Assembly: GCA_028679035.1 (NCBI GenBank)
Contig: JAJRCL010000053.1
Coordinates: 1-6,325, forward strand
DNA length: 6,325 nt
Direction: 5' to 3'
Source of the DNA: Methanomicrobiales archaeon
GTDB lineage: Archaea; Halobacteriota; Methanomicrobia; Methanomicrobiales; JACTUA01
Shown here: in pieces, positions 1-4,240 of the stretch
How the letters are laid out: each line of letters starts with the position of its first letter
How positions within the stretch are numbered: the first letter of the stretch is position 1
Program-made: the position numbers and the translations under genes
The notes under the pieces: generated by a model
What the model saw: the letters and a program-made list of their open reading frames with translations, nothing else
What the model was told of the DNA's origin: nothing
The model's database searches: none

Positions 1-208
1 CCTGCAGCGTTATGGGATGGCCCCTGACCGGCAGGATCTCCCGGTACCGCCAGACCGATATCGGCCTTTCCATCCACATCGCACGATCGATGCAGAGGGA
101 AGAGAGGTCGTACTCGACGGCGAGAGGATGCCCGCAGCTCCGGCAGGCATACAGGATCTCTTCCGCCGGATATCTGGCCCTGCAATGGATGCAGACGAGC
201 CGGTACAT
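1..208 (-). CDS. thrC: Threonine synthase, N-terminal part (runs off the left edge)
   Basis: This is the first 69 codons of a PLP-dependent threonine synthase, which converts O-phospho-L-homoserine to L-threonine and phosphate in the cytoplasm. The visible protein begins MYRLVCIHC and carries a zinc-ribbon-like set of cysteines (C6, C9, C22, C25) followed by VEYDLSSL, then WRYREILPV near residue 55-63. That layout is typical of the N-terminal domain of archaeal threonine synthases; the PLP-lysine domain lies outside the window. I chose the ATG at 208 because it directly precedes the conserved start; a GTG at 214 is in frame two codons upstream and preceded by a weak purine stretch. The gene follows the nitrilase gene by 62 nt, with its own TATA-like element in the gap, so it may be transcribed separately. 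The call rests on the family-like N-terminus only. Confidence 0.78.
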   Translation of the reverse strand, partial: MYRLVCIHCRARYPAEEILYACRSCGHPLAVEYDLSSLCIDRAMWMERPISVWRYREILPVRGHPITLQ

Positions 209-229
209 GCTCACCGGTATGCGTGCATC

Positions 230-237
230 CCTTATAG
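230..237 (-). promoter_or_regulatory. Possible TATA box for threonine synthase
   Basis: The minus strand reads CTATAAGG in the 62-nt gap between the nitrilase stop and the thrC start. Its centre is about 26 nt upstream of the ATG at 208, the usual archaeal TATA-to-start-site distance. The thrC transcript could therefore be leaderless or nearly so, which fits the poor Shine-Dalgarno. This rests on one short AT motif. Confidence 0.3.
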
Positions 238-270
238 ATGCGCTGCGAAAGACCGGCGGTCGGCTCCCGG

Positions 271-1056
271 TTACAGGGAACGGTACAGATCTTCGCGCCG
301 GTCCGGGATTGCCGGCAGAGCTTTTCGCGCCCGTTCGATGTGATCCGTGTCTATGACGGCAAACAGCAACGTTTCTTCGTCACCAGCACTCGTGATGACG
401 TTTCCTGCGGGATCCACAATCATGGATCCTCCGCAGTAATGGGCGACTGGTGTGTATCCGGTACAGTTGGCGCCGGCGAGGTAAAACTGATTTTCGAGTG
501 CACGTGCCCGGCAGAACAGGGTCCATGCATCCATCCGCACACATGGCCAGGCAGCGGGGACCAGCACGCAGTGGACACCCCGGCCGGCGTAGAGCCGGAA
601 CAATTCGGGAAACCGCAGGTCGTAGCATATGGCGATTCCGCACCGTACACCCAGTATGGAAAATTCCGCAAGGGAATCCCCCGGCGTATAATGAACGTCC
701 TCTTCTTCCGGTGTAAAGAGATGGATTTTTGCATATGTTGCGAGGACTGTGCCATCAGCATCGATAGCGATTGCAGTGTTCCGGGGCCGGGGATCGTATC
801 GCTCGGTAAAGGAACCGAGAATCGCAATCCCGTAATCCTGTGCCAGTGTCCGTAATCCATGCATAATTTCCCCATCCGGTCCTTCGGCAGACTGGACCGC
901 ACGGGGAGACCATCCGGTGGGGAATTGCTCGGGAAAACAGCAGAGATGGGCGCCGCCTCTCACTGCACGGCGCAGGCACCGTCCGGCTTTGAGAAGGGTT
1001 GCCGGTGCATCGCCCCAGGCGCTGGCGATCTGTGCGATGCCTACGGTGCATCTCAT
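271..1056 (-). CDS. Carbon-nitrogen hydrolase (nitrilase superfamily amidohydrolase)
   Basis: A 261-residue cytoplasmic enzyme of the nitrilase/CN-hydrolase superfamily, which hydrolyses non-peptide C-N bonds through a Glu-Lys-Cys triad. All three residues are visible in the right contexts: E43 in FPEQF, K110 in YAKIHLF and C144 in CYDLRFPE. The CYDLRFPE signature and the single-domain length are closest to the omega-amidase/Nit-like branch that removes deaminated keto-acid amides, but substrate cannot be fixed from sequence alone. Its ATG overlaps the stop codon of the preceding 65-codon gene as ATGA, which implies translational coupling; no strong Shine-Dalgarno is needed or seen. It is the last gene of the marC trio, and thrC follows after 62 nt. 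The superfamily assignment is firm and the specific reaction is inference. Confidence 0.92.
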   Translation of the reverse strand: MRCTVGIAQIASAWGDAPATLLKAGRCLRRAVRGGAHLCCFPEQFPTGWSPRAVQSAEGPDGEIMHGLRTLAQDYGIAILGSFTERYDPRPRNTAIAIDADGTVLATYAKIHLFTPEEEDVHYTPGDSLAEFSILGVRCGIAICYDLRFPELFRLYAGRGVHCVLVPAAWPCVRMDAWTLFCRARALENQFYLAGANCTGYTPVAHYCGGSMIVDPAGNVITSAGDEETLLFAVIDTDHIERARKALPAIPDRREDLYRSL

Positions 1057-1250
1057 GCTCTGCCAGTCATTTCGATGGATTTTAAAATAATCACCGCTGC
1101 TCCCGATACAATGACCAGCACAACGCCGACGAGAATTACCGGAGCATACGGTACAGTCATCTGCAGGATCAGGGCGCCGATAACAATGCCGCCCAGGATG
1201 ATCGCAAGGCCGATAGCGATGACACTGAATGATGTTCTGTCGAAATCCAT
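1053..1250 (-). CDS. Small two-helix membrane protein, unknown function
   Basis: A 65-residue protein that I do not recognise. After a short polar start (MDFDRTSF) it has two long hydrophobic stretches, about residues 9-32 and 35-59, separated by a proline-containing turn (VPYAP), so it should be an integral membrane hairpin. An AGGAGG Shine-Dalgarno lies 6-7 nt before the ATG. It begins 2 nt after the marC stop and its own stop overlaps the nitrilase ATG (ATGA), so it is the middle gene of a tight three-gene unit. That spacing and the clear ribosome-binding site are the main reasons to believe it is real. It could be an accessory of the MarC protein, but nothing in the sequence proves that. 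Confidence 0.72.
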   Translation of the reverse strand: MDFDRTSFSVIAIGLAIILGGIVIGALILQMTVPYAPVILVGVVLVIVSGAAVIILKSIEMTGRA

Positions 1251-1252
1251 AA

Positions 1253-1903
1253 TTAACCTCCTAACAGTGCGGGAAATGCCTCCCGGAGTCCGGTGATGAC
1301 AAACTGAACCGCTATTGCAATGAGCAGCATGCCCATCAGACGATTTATTGCGCGGTATTCCCGCTGCCCGATACGATTGACGATATGATCTGAGTATTTC
1401 AGCATATAATACGTGATCAAAATGGATATGACCGCCGAGATGATCACCACCGCGATTGCTGTGGCATTTATCCCGACCGCCTCGTTCATCAGCACGATAC
1501 CCGTGGTAATTGCACCCGGCCCCGTGATCATGGGTGTGGCAAGCGGCATAACTGCAATGTCTTCGTCGTCACGCCGTTCGTACCTCTCTGTCGCGGTGAG
1601 CTTTGTGCGTGACACCCGTGCATAAACCATCTCCATACCAATGCCAAACAGCAGTATCCCACCGGCGATCCGGAAGGCCTCGAGCGTTATCCCGAACAAC
1701 TGCAGGATCCAGCCACCGGCGAGGGTAAAAACAAGGAGTATTCCCAGGGCATATCTGCAGGAATCCCTGGCGATAGTGAGCTTCTGCACCCGGTCAAGAT
1801 TCTCGGTAAGCGAAACGAATACGAGGGTCGTGGAAAGCGGATTAATGATGATGATCATGGATGACAGGGAAAGGAGCGAGAATGCGAGGATATCGACTGC
1901 CAT
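1253..1903 (-). CDS. MarC family (UPF0056) integral membrane protein
   Basis: A 216-residue protein of the MarC/UPF0056 family, about the usual family length. Family-like motifs are visible: INPLSTTLVFVSLT at residues 20-33, a glycine-rich helix GGILLFGIGMEM at 81-92, and PLATPMITGPGAI at 120-132, the most diagnostic segment. About six hydrophobic segments can be drawn, with a charged cytoplasmic or periplasmic loop around 99-116. The family's biochemical role is unsettled; the old link to multiple antibiotic resistance came from the E. coli locus name and was not upheld. Some members have been proposed as amino-acid exporters. It is the first gene of the trio with the small membrane protein and the nitrilase, behind a TATA-like element. 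The start at 1903 lies about 9 nt after AGGAA. Confidence 0.93.
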   Translation of the reverse strand: MAVDILAFSLLSLSSMIIIINPLSTTLVFVSLTENLDRVQKLTIARDSCRYALGILLVFTLAGGWILQLFGITLEAFRIAGGILLFGIGMEMVYARVSRTKLTATERYERRDDEDIAVMPLATPMITGPGAITTGIVLMNEAVGINATAIAVVIISAVISILITYYMLKYSDHIVNRIGQREYRAINRLMGMLLIAIAVQFVITGLREAFPALLGG

Positions 1904-1939
1904 GACCGGAATTCCTGAAGGTATCGTTACAGTTTACTG

Positions 1940-1950
1940 CAATAAATAGG
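1940..1950 (-). promoter_or_regulatory. Candidate promoter (TATA box) of the marC operon
   Basis: The minus strand reads CCTATTTATTG about 40 nt before the marC ATG. A start site roughly 25 nt downstream, near 1918, would leave a short leader containing AGGAA as a Shine-Dalgarno. It lies in the first non-coding stretch upstream of the trio. Confidence 0.4.
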
Positions 1951-1954
1951 TTGA

Positions 1955-1998
1955 GAAAATTGGTGCCAGGCCTTCCTTCCCCTTCGGCTCCATGGCAC
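1955..1998 (-). terminator. Possible hairpin plus T-run terminator after the 76-residue ORF
   Basis: On the minus strand GTGCCA (1998-1993) and TGGCAC (1968-1963) form a perfect 6-bp stem with a 24-nt purine-rich loop; two further G-C pairs are possible with a one-base bulge. It is followed within a few bases by AATTTTC. The placement, just downstream of the 76-residue ORF and just before the marC promoter, suits a terminator, but the T-run is short and the loop is large. Confidence 0.28.
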
Positions 1999-2021
1999 TG
2001 CCCGGTAAGGCAAACACAATT

Positions 2022-2252
2022 TCAGATCGCTTCAGAACCGGCTCGGGACTGCGTGCCGAAAAGAAGGCGGACCGGGTCATTCCCCAGCTCGGAGAGGACC
2101 CCGAAAATGTTCCCACCGATAAGAACGATATTAAAAGCCACGTAGATCTGCGTCGATACTCCCTGCATGAAGAGAAACTGGGCCCATAGCAGCCCGGCAA
2201 ACTCTATCAGGAACAAGAACATCCATGTCCGAAGAGGAGACCTGTCATACAT
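2022..2252 (-). CDS. Small hypothetical membrane protein, 76 residues
   Basis: Not recognised. The product starts MYDRSPLRTW and has two hydrophobic segments, about residues 9-30 and 36-54, then a polar tail with LGNDPVRLLFG, so it should be a membrane hairpin. Codon choice is GC-rich like the neighbouring genes, which favours this frame over a competing 88-codon frame (2200-1934) whose product is serine/arginine-rich and looks like a shadow. The ATG at 2252 has no Shine-Dalgarno, but a TAAATATTG element is centred about 24 nt upstream, so a leaderless message is plausible. A second ATG at 2222 would remove only the polar start. It may be a lineage-specific protein or a remnant of something longer. 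Confidence 0.52.
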   Translation of the reverse strand: MYDRSPLRTWMFLFLIEFAGLLWAQFLFMQGVSTQIYVAFNIVLIGGNIFGVLSELGNDPVRLLFGTQSRAGSEAI

Positions 2253-2254
2253 GG

Positions 2255-2280
2255 TATTGAATTCGCAAAATCAATATTTA
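2255..2280 (-). promoter_or_regulatory. TATA-like element with an overlapping inverted repeat
   Basis: The minus strand reads TAAATATTG at 2280-2272, spaced for a leaderless start at the ATG at 2252. TCAATA (2276-2271) overlaps it, and its reverse complement TATTGA lies at 2260-2255, making a 6-bp inverted repeat with a 10-nt spacer between TATA box and start codon. A repressor site in that position would block transcription initiation. Motif-level evidence only. Confidence 0.3.
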
Positions 2281-2326
2281 AGTTTGATCACAGAGACATT
2301 TTTTGATGGTAACCACAGATTCTTGT

Positions 2327-2370
2327 ATTCGAATGTAATTATCGTTTAATTTCTCATTCGGGAATGTAAT
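2327..2370. repeat. Pair of short direct repeats with palindromic cores
   Basis: ATTCGAATGTAAT at 2327-2339 is repeated as ATTCGGGAATGTAAT at 2356-2370; starts are 29 nt apart. Each copy begins with ATTC facing GAAT, so each has a small dyad (ATTCGAAT, ATTCGGGAAT). ATTCGAAT also occurs at 2856-2863, on the far side of the small plus-strand ORF. The pair could be tandem operator half-sites or chance in AT-rich sequence. Confidence 0.35.
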
Positions 2371-2482
2371 ACATATAAAATCATAGAGAAATATACATAT
2401 ATCGAAATTTTGAATTTCCTAAAATAAATAATGAAAGAAACATTACGTTTTTTCTGCAGATCTGATGCTATTCATCCGTTCC

Positions 2483-2490
2483 TTATAAAA
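2483..2490 (+). promoter_or_regulatory. Candidate TATA box for the 56-residue ORF
   Basis: TTATAAAA on the plus strand would place a start site near 2512-2515, leaving a leader of about 25 nt before the ATG at 2540. It is the best TATA match on this strand near that ORF. Confidence 0.4.
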
Positions 2491-2539
2491 AATGTTCGAC
2501 TAAAAGACCTAAATAGCAGAACGGCGCAAAAATTAGGTA

Positions 2540-2710
2540 ATGAATCCCAGTCCGACCTTTGACTTCGAATCGATTTATATTACCGTGCTGCAGCTCGTTG
2601 ATATTGCAACTTCAGCCCATGAATGCGGAGATACGGTGCTCCTGAACCGGTCGCTCGCGGACCTGAAATCTATCCGGGATAATTATTCACGTCGGCGCCA
2701 TACCTGCTGA
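2540..2710 (+). CDS. Hypothetical small protein, 56 residues
   Basis: Not recognised. The protein begins MNPSPTFDFESIYITVLQLV, continues with a cysteine-containing middle (AHECGDTVLL) and ends with a basic, cysteine-terminated tail (YSRRRHTC). It looks soluble and probably mostly helical. Codon use (CTG, CTC, CGG, ACC) matches the genome's real genes and contrasts with the AT-rich sequence upstream, where the composition changes close to the ATG. A stop codon (TAG at 2534-2536) lies in frame just upstream, so 2540 is the first possible ATG. TTAGGTA is a weak, very close Shine-Dalgarno, and a TATA box sits at 2483-2490. It is the only plus-strand gene called, and lies tail to tail with the ribosomal operon. 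It may be a genuine small gene or the surviving start of a longer one. Confidence 0.48.
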   Translation: MNPSPTFDFESIYITVLQLVDIATSAHECGDTVLLNRSLADLKSIRDNYSRRRHTC

Positions 2711-2747
2711 GCGGGGCGGATCTCGGATAACACAGTACAACGGGGAT

Positions 2748-2850
2748 TTATTCTCCAATAGCCCTACCACGAAGCGAATTCATTTTTCTCAGTCTGTGTT
2801 GCAGCTCAGGCCATGCCTCAATAATTAGTAGCACCAATTTGAGGATCGGG
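2748..2850 (-). pseudogene. Possible gene relic: isolated protein C-terminus
   Basis: The minus-strand frame ending at the TAA at 2750-2748 encodes PILKLVLLIIEAWPELQHRL followed by a basic tail ending RGRAIGE. The core resembles a recurring C-terminal phrase of the form (I/V)..AWP.L....R, which I associate with the ends of various prokaryotic proteins, recombinase-like ones among them. Upstream, the same frame runs into the ndk gene, where it is only a shadow, so no start or body is present. This could be the leftover end of a gene lost by recombination beside ndk. It could equally be chance: the similarity is from memory, short, and untested. Confidence 0.22.
2783..2787 (+). terminator. Possible T-tract terminator for the 56-residue ORF
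   Basis: A TTTTT run (within CATTTTTCTC) lies 72 nt after the stop codon at 2710. Archaeal termination often needs only such a tract. No convincing hairpin precedes it. Confidence 0.22.
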
Positions 2851-2871
2851 GAATCATTCGAATTTGAATGG

Positions 2872-2880
2872 AAAAAAGAG
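2872..2880 (-). terminator. T-tract terminator of the ribosomal operon
   Basis: On the minus strand CTCTTTTTTC, with six consecutive T, begins 4 nt after the ndk stop codon (TAA, 2886-2884). Oligo-T tracts of this kind are sufficient for archaeal transcription termination. A 5-bp CATTC/GAATG inverted repeat follows at 2870-2855, but it is downstream of the T-run, so it is not the classic hairpin arrangement. Confidence 0.5.
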
Positions 2881-2883
2881 GAT

Positions 2884-3339
2884 TTACAGAGTTTCGTAGA
2901 GTGCCCGGTCATCGGCACGGCGATACTCCACAATCTCGCCCGGCCGGAAATGAATCGGGATCTCCCGTACGGCACTCTCCGGCGAATCGGATGCATGGAT
3001 AACATTTTTCCCCGTTTCCAGTGCAAGATCCCCCCGGATCGTACCGGGATTTGCTTCTGCCGGATTGGTCGCACCGATGACCTTCCGGACAACCGGCACG
3101 GCATTCTTCCCTTCCCAGACCATAGGGACGCAGGGGCCGCTCATGATATAACTCTTCAGACCGGGAAAGAACGGTTTCCCGATATGTTCGCGGTACTGGT
3201 CCATCACCGCTTTTTCATCCAGACGACCGAGCTTCATCGCCACCAGTTTCAGACCTTTCTTTTCGAGCCGACGGATGACTTCCCCGACGAGACCCCGTTC
3301 AACACCGTCCGGTTTGATCATCACAAAGGTGCGATCCAT
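2884..3339 (-). CDS. ndk: Nucleoside-diphosphate kinase
   Basis: A 151-residue NDP kinase, the typical single-domain length, which transfers the gamma phosphate of ATP to other nucleoside diphosphates through a phosphohistidine. Visible landmarks are the N-terminal TFVMIKPDGVERGLVGE (K9 in the nucleotide site), YIMSGP at 64-69, the IGATNPAEANPGTIRGD block at 88-104, and NVIHASDS with the catalytic H115; the common family form has HGSDS, so Ala for Gly is a mild variant. The ATG at 3339 is used because it matches the family start and lies 7 nt after an AAGGAG that is part of the end of rpl24e; an in-frame ATG at 3378 would add 13 residues that only read through rpl24e. It is the fourth gene of the ribosomal cluster, 7 nt after rpl24e. 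Confidence 0.97.
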   Translation of the reverse strand: MDRTFVMIKPDGVERGLVGEVIRRLEKKGLKLVAMKLGRLDEKAVMDQYREHIGKPFFPGLKSYIMSGPCVPMVWEGKNAVPVVRKVIGATNPAEANPGTIRGDLALETGKNVIHASDSPESAVREIPIHFRPGEIVEYRRADDRALYETL

Positions 3340-3346
3340 TGCCCGG

Positions 3347-3538
3347 TCACTCCTTGCCACGGGCCTTTCTGCCGGCACGGGTCCACTCGACCCGGCGCGG
3401 TATTCTCCCGAGACGGTAGTTATTCTGGCACTTCGTGGAACAGAAGTAATAAATCGCTCCGTCCTTACGGACGAACATTTTACCAGTCCCCGGTTCGACC
3501 CCGTACCCGCAGAAACTGCAAAGGTGTGTATCAGCCAT
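3347..3538 (-). CDS. rpl24e: 50S ribosomal protein L24e
   Basis: A 63-residue archaeal/eukaryotic-type ribosomal protein of the large subunit. It holds a zinc finger of the form C7-x2-C10 ... C33-x3-C37 (LCSFCGYGVEPGTGK and YYFCSTKC), followed by the basic RNA-binding segment NNYRLGRIPRRVEWT and a charged tail. The ATG at 3538 is chosen over an in-frame TTG at 3544: it gives the family's usual start (MADTHLCSFC), and GGTGAT lies 5 nt before it. That Shine-Dalgarno overlaps the stop codon of rps28e, so the two genes are likely translationally coupled. The gap to rps28e is 6 nt. Confidence 0.96.
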   Translation of the reverse strand: MADTHLCSFCGYGVEPGTGKMFVRKDGAIYYFCSTKCQNNYRLGRIPRRVEWTRAGRKARGKE

Positions 3539-3544
3539 TCTCAA

Positions 3545-3754
3545 TCACCGTTTGGAAAGTTTCTTTGCTTCGCGTTCGGTTTCGAGAAGCATCAGGATAT
3601 CCCCTTCCCGAATCGGACCGACGGTATTCCGGGTAATGATCCTACCCTTGTTCGGTCCATCAAGGATCCGGCACTTCACCTGCATCGCCTCGCCATGCAT
3701 ACCGGTGCTCCCGATGACTTCAATGACTTCAGCGGGCGTGGCATCGTCAGCCAT
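3545..3754 (-). CDS. rps28e: 30S ribosomal protein S28e
   Basis: A 69-residue small-subunit protein with an OB-fold that binds near the mRNA exit region in archaeal and eukaryotic ribosomes. Diagnostic sequences are VIEVIGSTGMHGEAMQVKCR at residues 10-29 and the C-terminal signature GPIREGDILMLLETEREAKK. Length and ends match the family. It starts 6 nt after rpl7ae, with GGGGATAAGAG supplying a Shine-Dalgarno around the upstream stop codon. An N-terminal MADDATPAE is within the normal variation of the family. Confidence 0.97.
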   Translation of the reverse strand: MADDATPAEVIEVIGSTGMHGEAMQVKCRILDGPNKGRIITRNTVGPIREGDILMLLETEREAKKLSKR

Positions 3755-3760
3755 GTTCTC

Positions 3761-4129
3761 TTATCCCCGCAGGTCGGAGGCCTTTTTCGTGATCTCCTCA
3801 ACGAGCTCTTTCGCTTTTCCCGGCTTCACGATCGCAGCTGCGGCCGACCCAACATCAAGTCCGCTTGCAGCACCGATGTCGTTCTGTTTGTTGATGAACA
3901 GGTAAGGGACTTTTTTCTCGTCGCACAGCATGGGAAGGTGCATCACAATTTCTTCCGGCTGCACATCCTTTCCGATAAGCACGAGCTGGGCGACCCCGCG
4001 CTCAATTGCCTTAGTCGCCTCGTTCGATCCCTTCTTAATTTTTCCAGTGTCCCGTGCGATCTCAAGAGCTTCAAGTGCTTTGTTCTGAAGCTCATCGGGA
4101 ACGTCAAACTTTTCAGATACCTTCGGCAT
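3761..4129 (-). CDS. rpl7ae: 50S ribosomal protein L7Ae (kink-turn RNA-binding protein)
   Basis: A 122-residue L7Ae. In archaea this protein binds kink-turns in 23S rRNA, in box C/D and H/ACA guide RNAs, and in RNase P RNA. The RNA-binding signature KGSNEATKAIERG lies at residues 33-45, followed by QLVLIGKDVQPEEIVMHLP, VPYLFI and the GAASGLDVGSAAAAI segment that closes the site. Length is normal. The ATG at 4129 is set by the Shine-Dalgarno GAGGTGA at 4139-4133. It is first in the rpl7ae-rps28e-rpl24e-ndk operon, behind a TATA-like element and a leader that itself looks able to form kink-turns. That suggests the protein regulates its own translation; this part is inference. Confidence 0.98.
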   Translation of the reverse strand: MPKVSEKFDVPDELQNKALEALEIARDTGKIKKGSNEATKAIERGVAQLVLIGKDVQPEEIVMHLPMLCDEKKVPYLFINKQNDIGAASGLDVGSAAAAIVKPGKAKELVEEITKKASDLRG

Positions 4130-4132
4130 AAC

Positions 4133-4180
4133 TCACCTCATTCAGGAGTAGCGTGCTCCCTCATCACTCATCAGCGGTGA
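4133..4180 (-). promoter_or_regulatory. Candidate kink-turn autoregulatory element in the rpl7ae leader
   Basis: The leader holds two adjacent copies of TGATGAG (4173-4167 and 4166-4160), a 7-nt loop, and then TGA twice (4144-4142 and 4140-4138). Inner unit: GA (4162-4161) can form tandem sheared pairs with GA (4143-4142), closing a 5-bp stem GGGAG/CTCCT with a GAT three-base bulge on the 5' side. Outer unit: GA (4169-4168) faces GA (4139-4138), with G.U and U-A pairs between the units. TCACC (4180-4176) is also perfectly complementary to GGTGA (4137-4133), the core of the rpl7ae Shine-Dalgarno. The GTGATGA and CTGA at 4167-4161 and 4145-4142 are textbook box C and box D. The weak point is short, partly wobble canonical helices. 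Confidence 0.5.
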
Positions 4181-4211
4181 CGACGTAACCATACTATTTC
4201 CTCAGGCAACG

Positions 4212-4225
4212 AGATAAAGGTTTGC
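4212..4225 (-). promoter_or_regulatory. Candidate promoter of the ribosomal operon
   Basis: The minus strand reads GCAAACCTTTATCT, a BRE-like purine/A stretch followed by TTTATCT. A start site about 25 nt downstream falls near 4190, giving a leader of roughly 60 nt before the rpl7ae ATG. It lies in the only sizeable gap (4240-4130) between the membrane-protein gene and the operon. Confidence 0.42.
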
Positions 4226-4240
4226 GGGTGCTCCGTCGGT

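Larger units (their letters stand above)
2253..2539. other. AT-rich intergenic region
   Basis: This 287-nt stretch separates a minus-strand gene from a plus-strand small ORF and is markedly more AT-rich than the flanking genes. It holds the TATA-like element of the 76-residue ORF near its left end, another TATA-like string (ACATATAAAA, 2371-2380), the candidate TTATAAAA box at 2483-2490, two near-identical copies of an ATTC..GAATGTAAT element, and a perfect inverted repeat GAAATT/AATTTC (2404-2409 and 2413-2418). A 43-codon frame beginning at the ATG at 2431 has no ribosome-binding site and AT-rich codons, so I do not call it a gene. No tRNA or recognisable stable RNA is seen. Confidence 0.6.

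Noticed and set aside
238..855. 205-codon plus-strand open frame
   Set aside because: Antisense to the nitrilase gene, which has an intact catalytic triad.
1934..2200. 88-codon minus-strand frame overlapping the 76-residue ORF
   Set aside because: Serine/arginine-rich product without structure, codons unlike the neighbours, and it would run through the marC promoter.
2431..2562. 43-codon plus-strand frame starting at the ATG at 2431
   Set aside because: No Shine-Dalgarno, AT-rich codons, start too far from either TATA-like element, and it overlaps the better 56-codon frame.
3340..3378. Upstream ATG for ndk adding 13 residues
   Set aside because: The extra residues only read through the end of rpl24e in another frame; the ATG at 3339 has the Shine-Dalgarno and the family start.
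3539..3544. TTG start for rpl24e
   Set aside because: It adds two residues and sits too close to the GGTGAT ribosome-binding site; the ATG at 3538 is well spaced.
2839..3636. 265-codon plus-strand open frame
   Set aside because: It lies antisense to ndk, rpl24e and part of rps28e, all certain genes. The predicted protein is rich in Arg/His/Pro with no family features, as expected of an antisense shadow in GC-rich DNA.
4142..4174. A box C/D guide RNA gene upstream of rpl7ae
   Set aside because: Box C and box D are present, but the roughly 20 nt between them leave no room for D'/C' boxes and guide segments; a leader kink-turn explains the boxes better.
3275..4180. 301-codon plus-strand open frame
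   Set aside because: Antisense to rps28e and rpl7ae and to parts of their neighbours; length is explained by the codon bias of the genes on the other strand.
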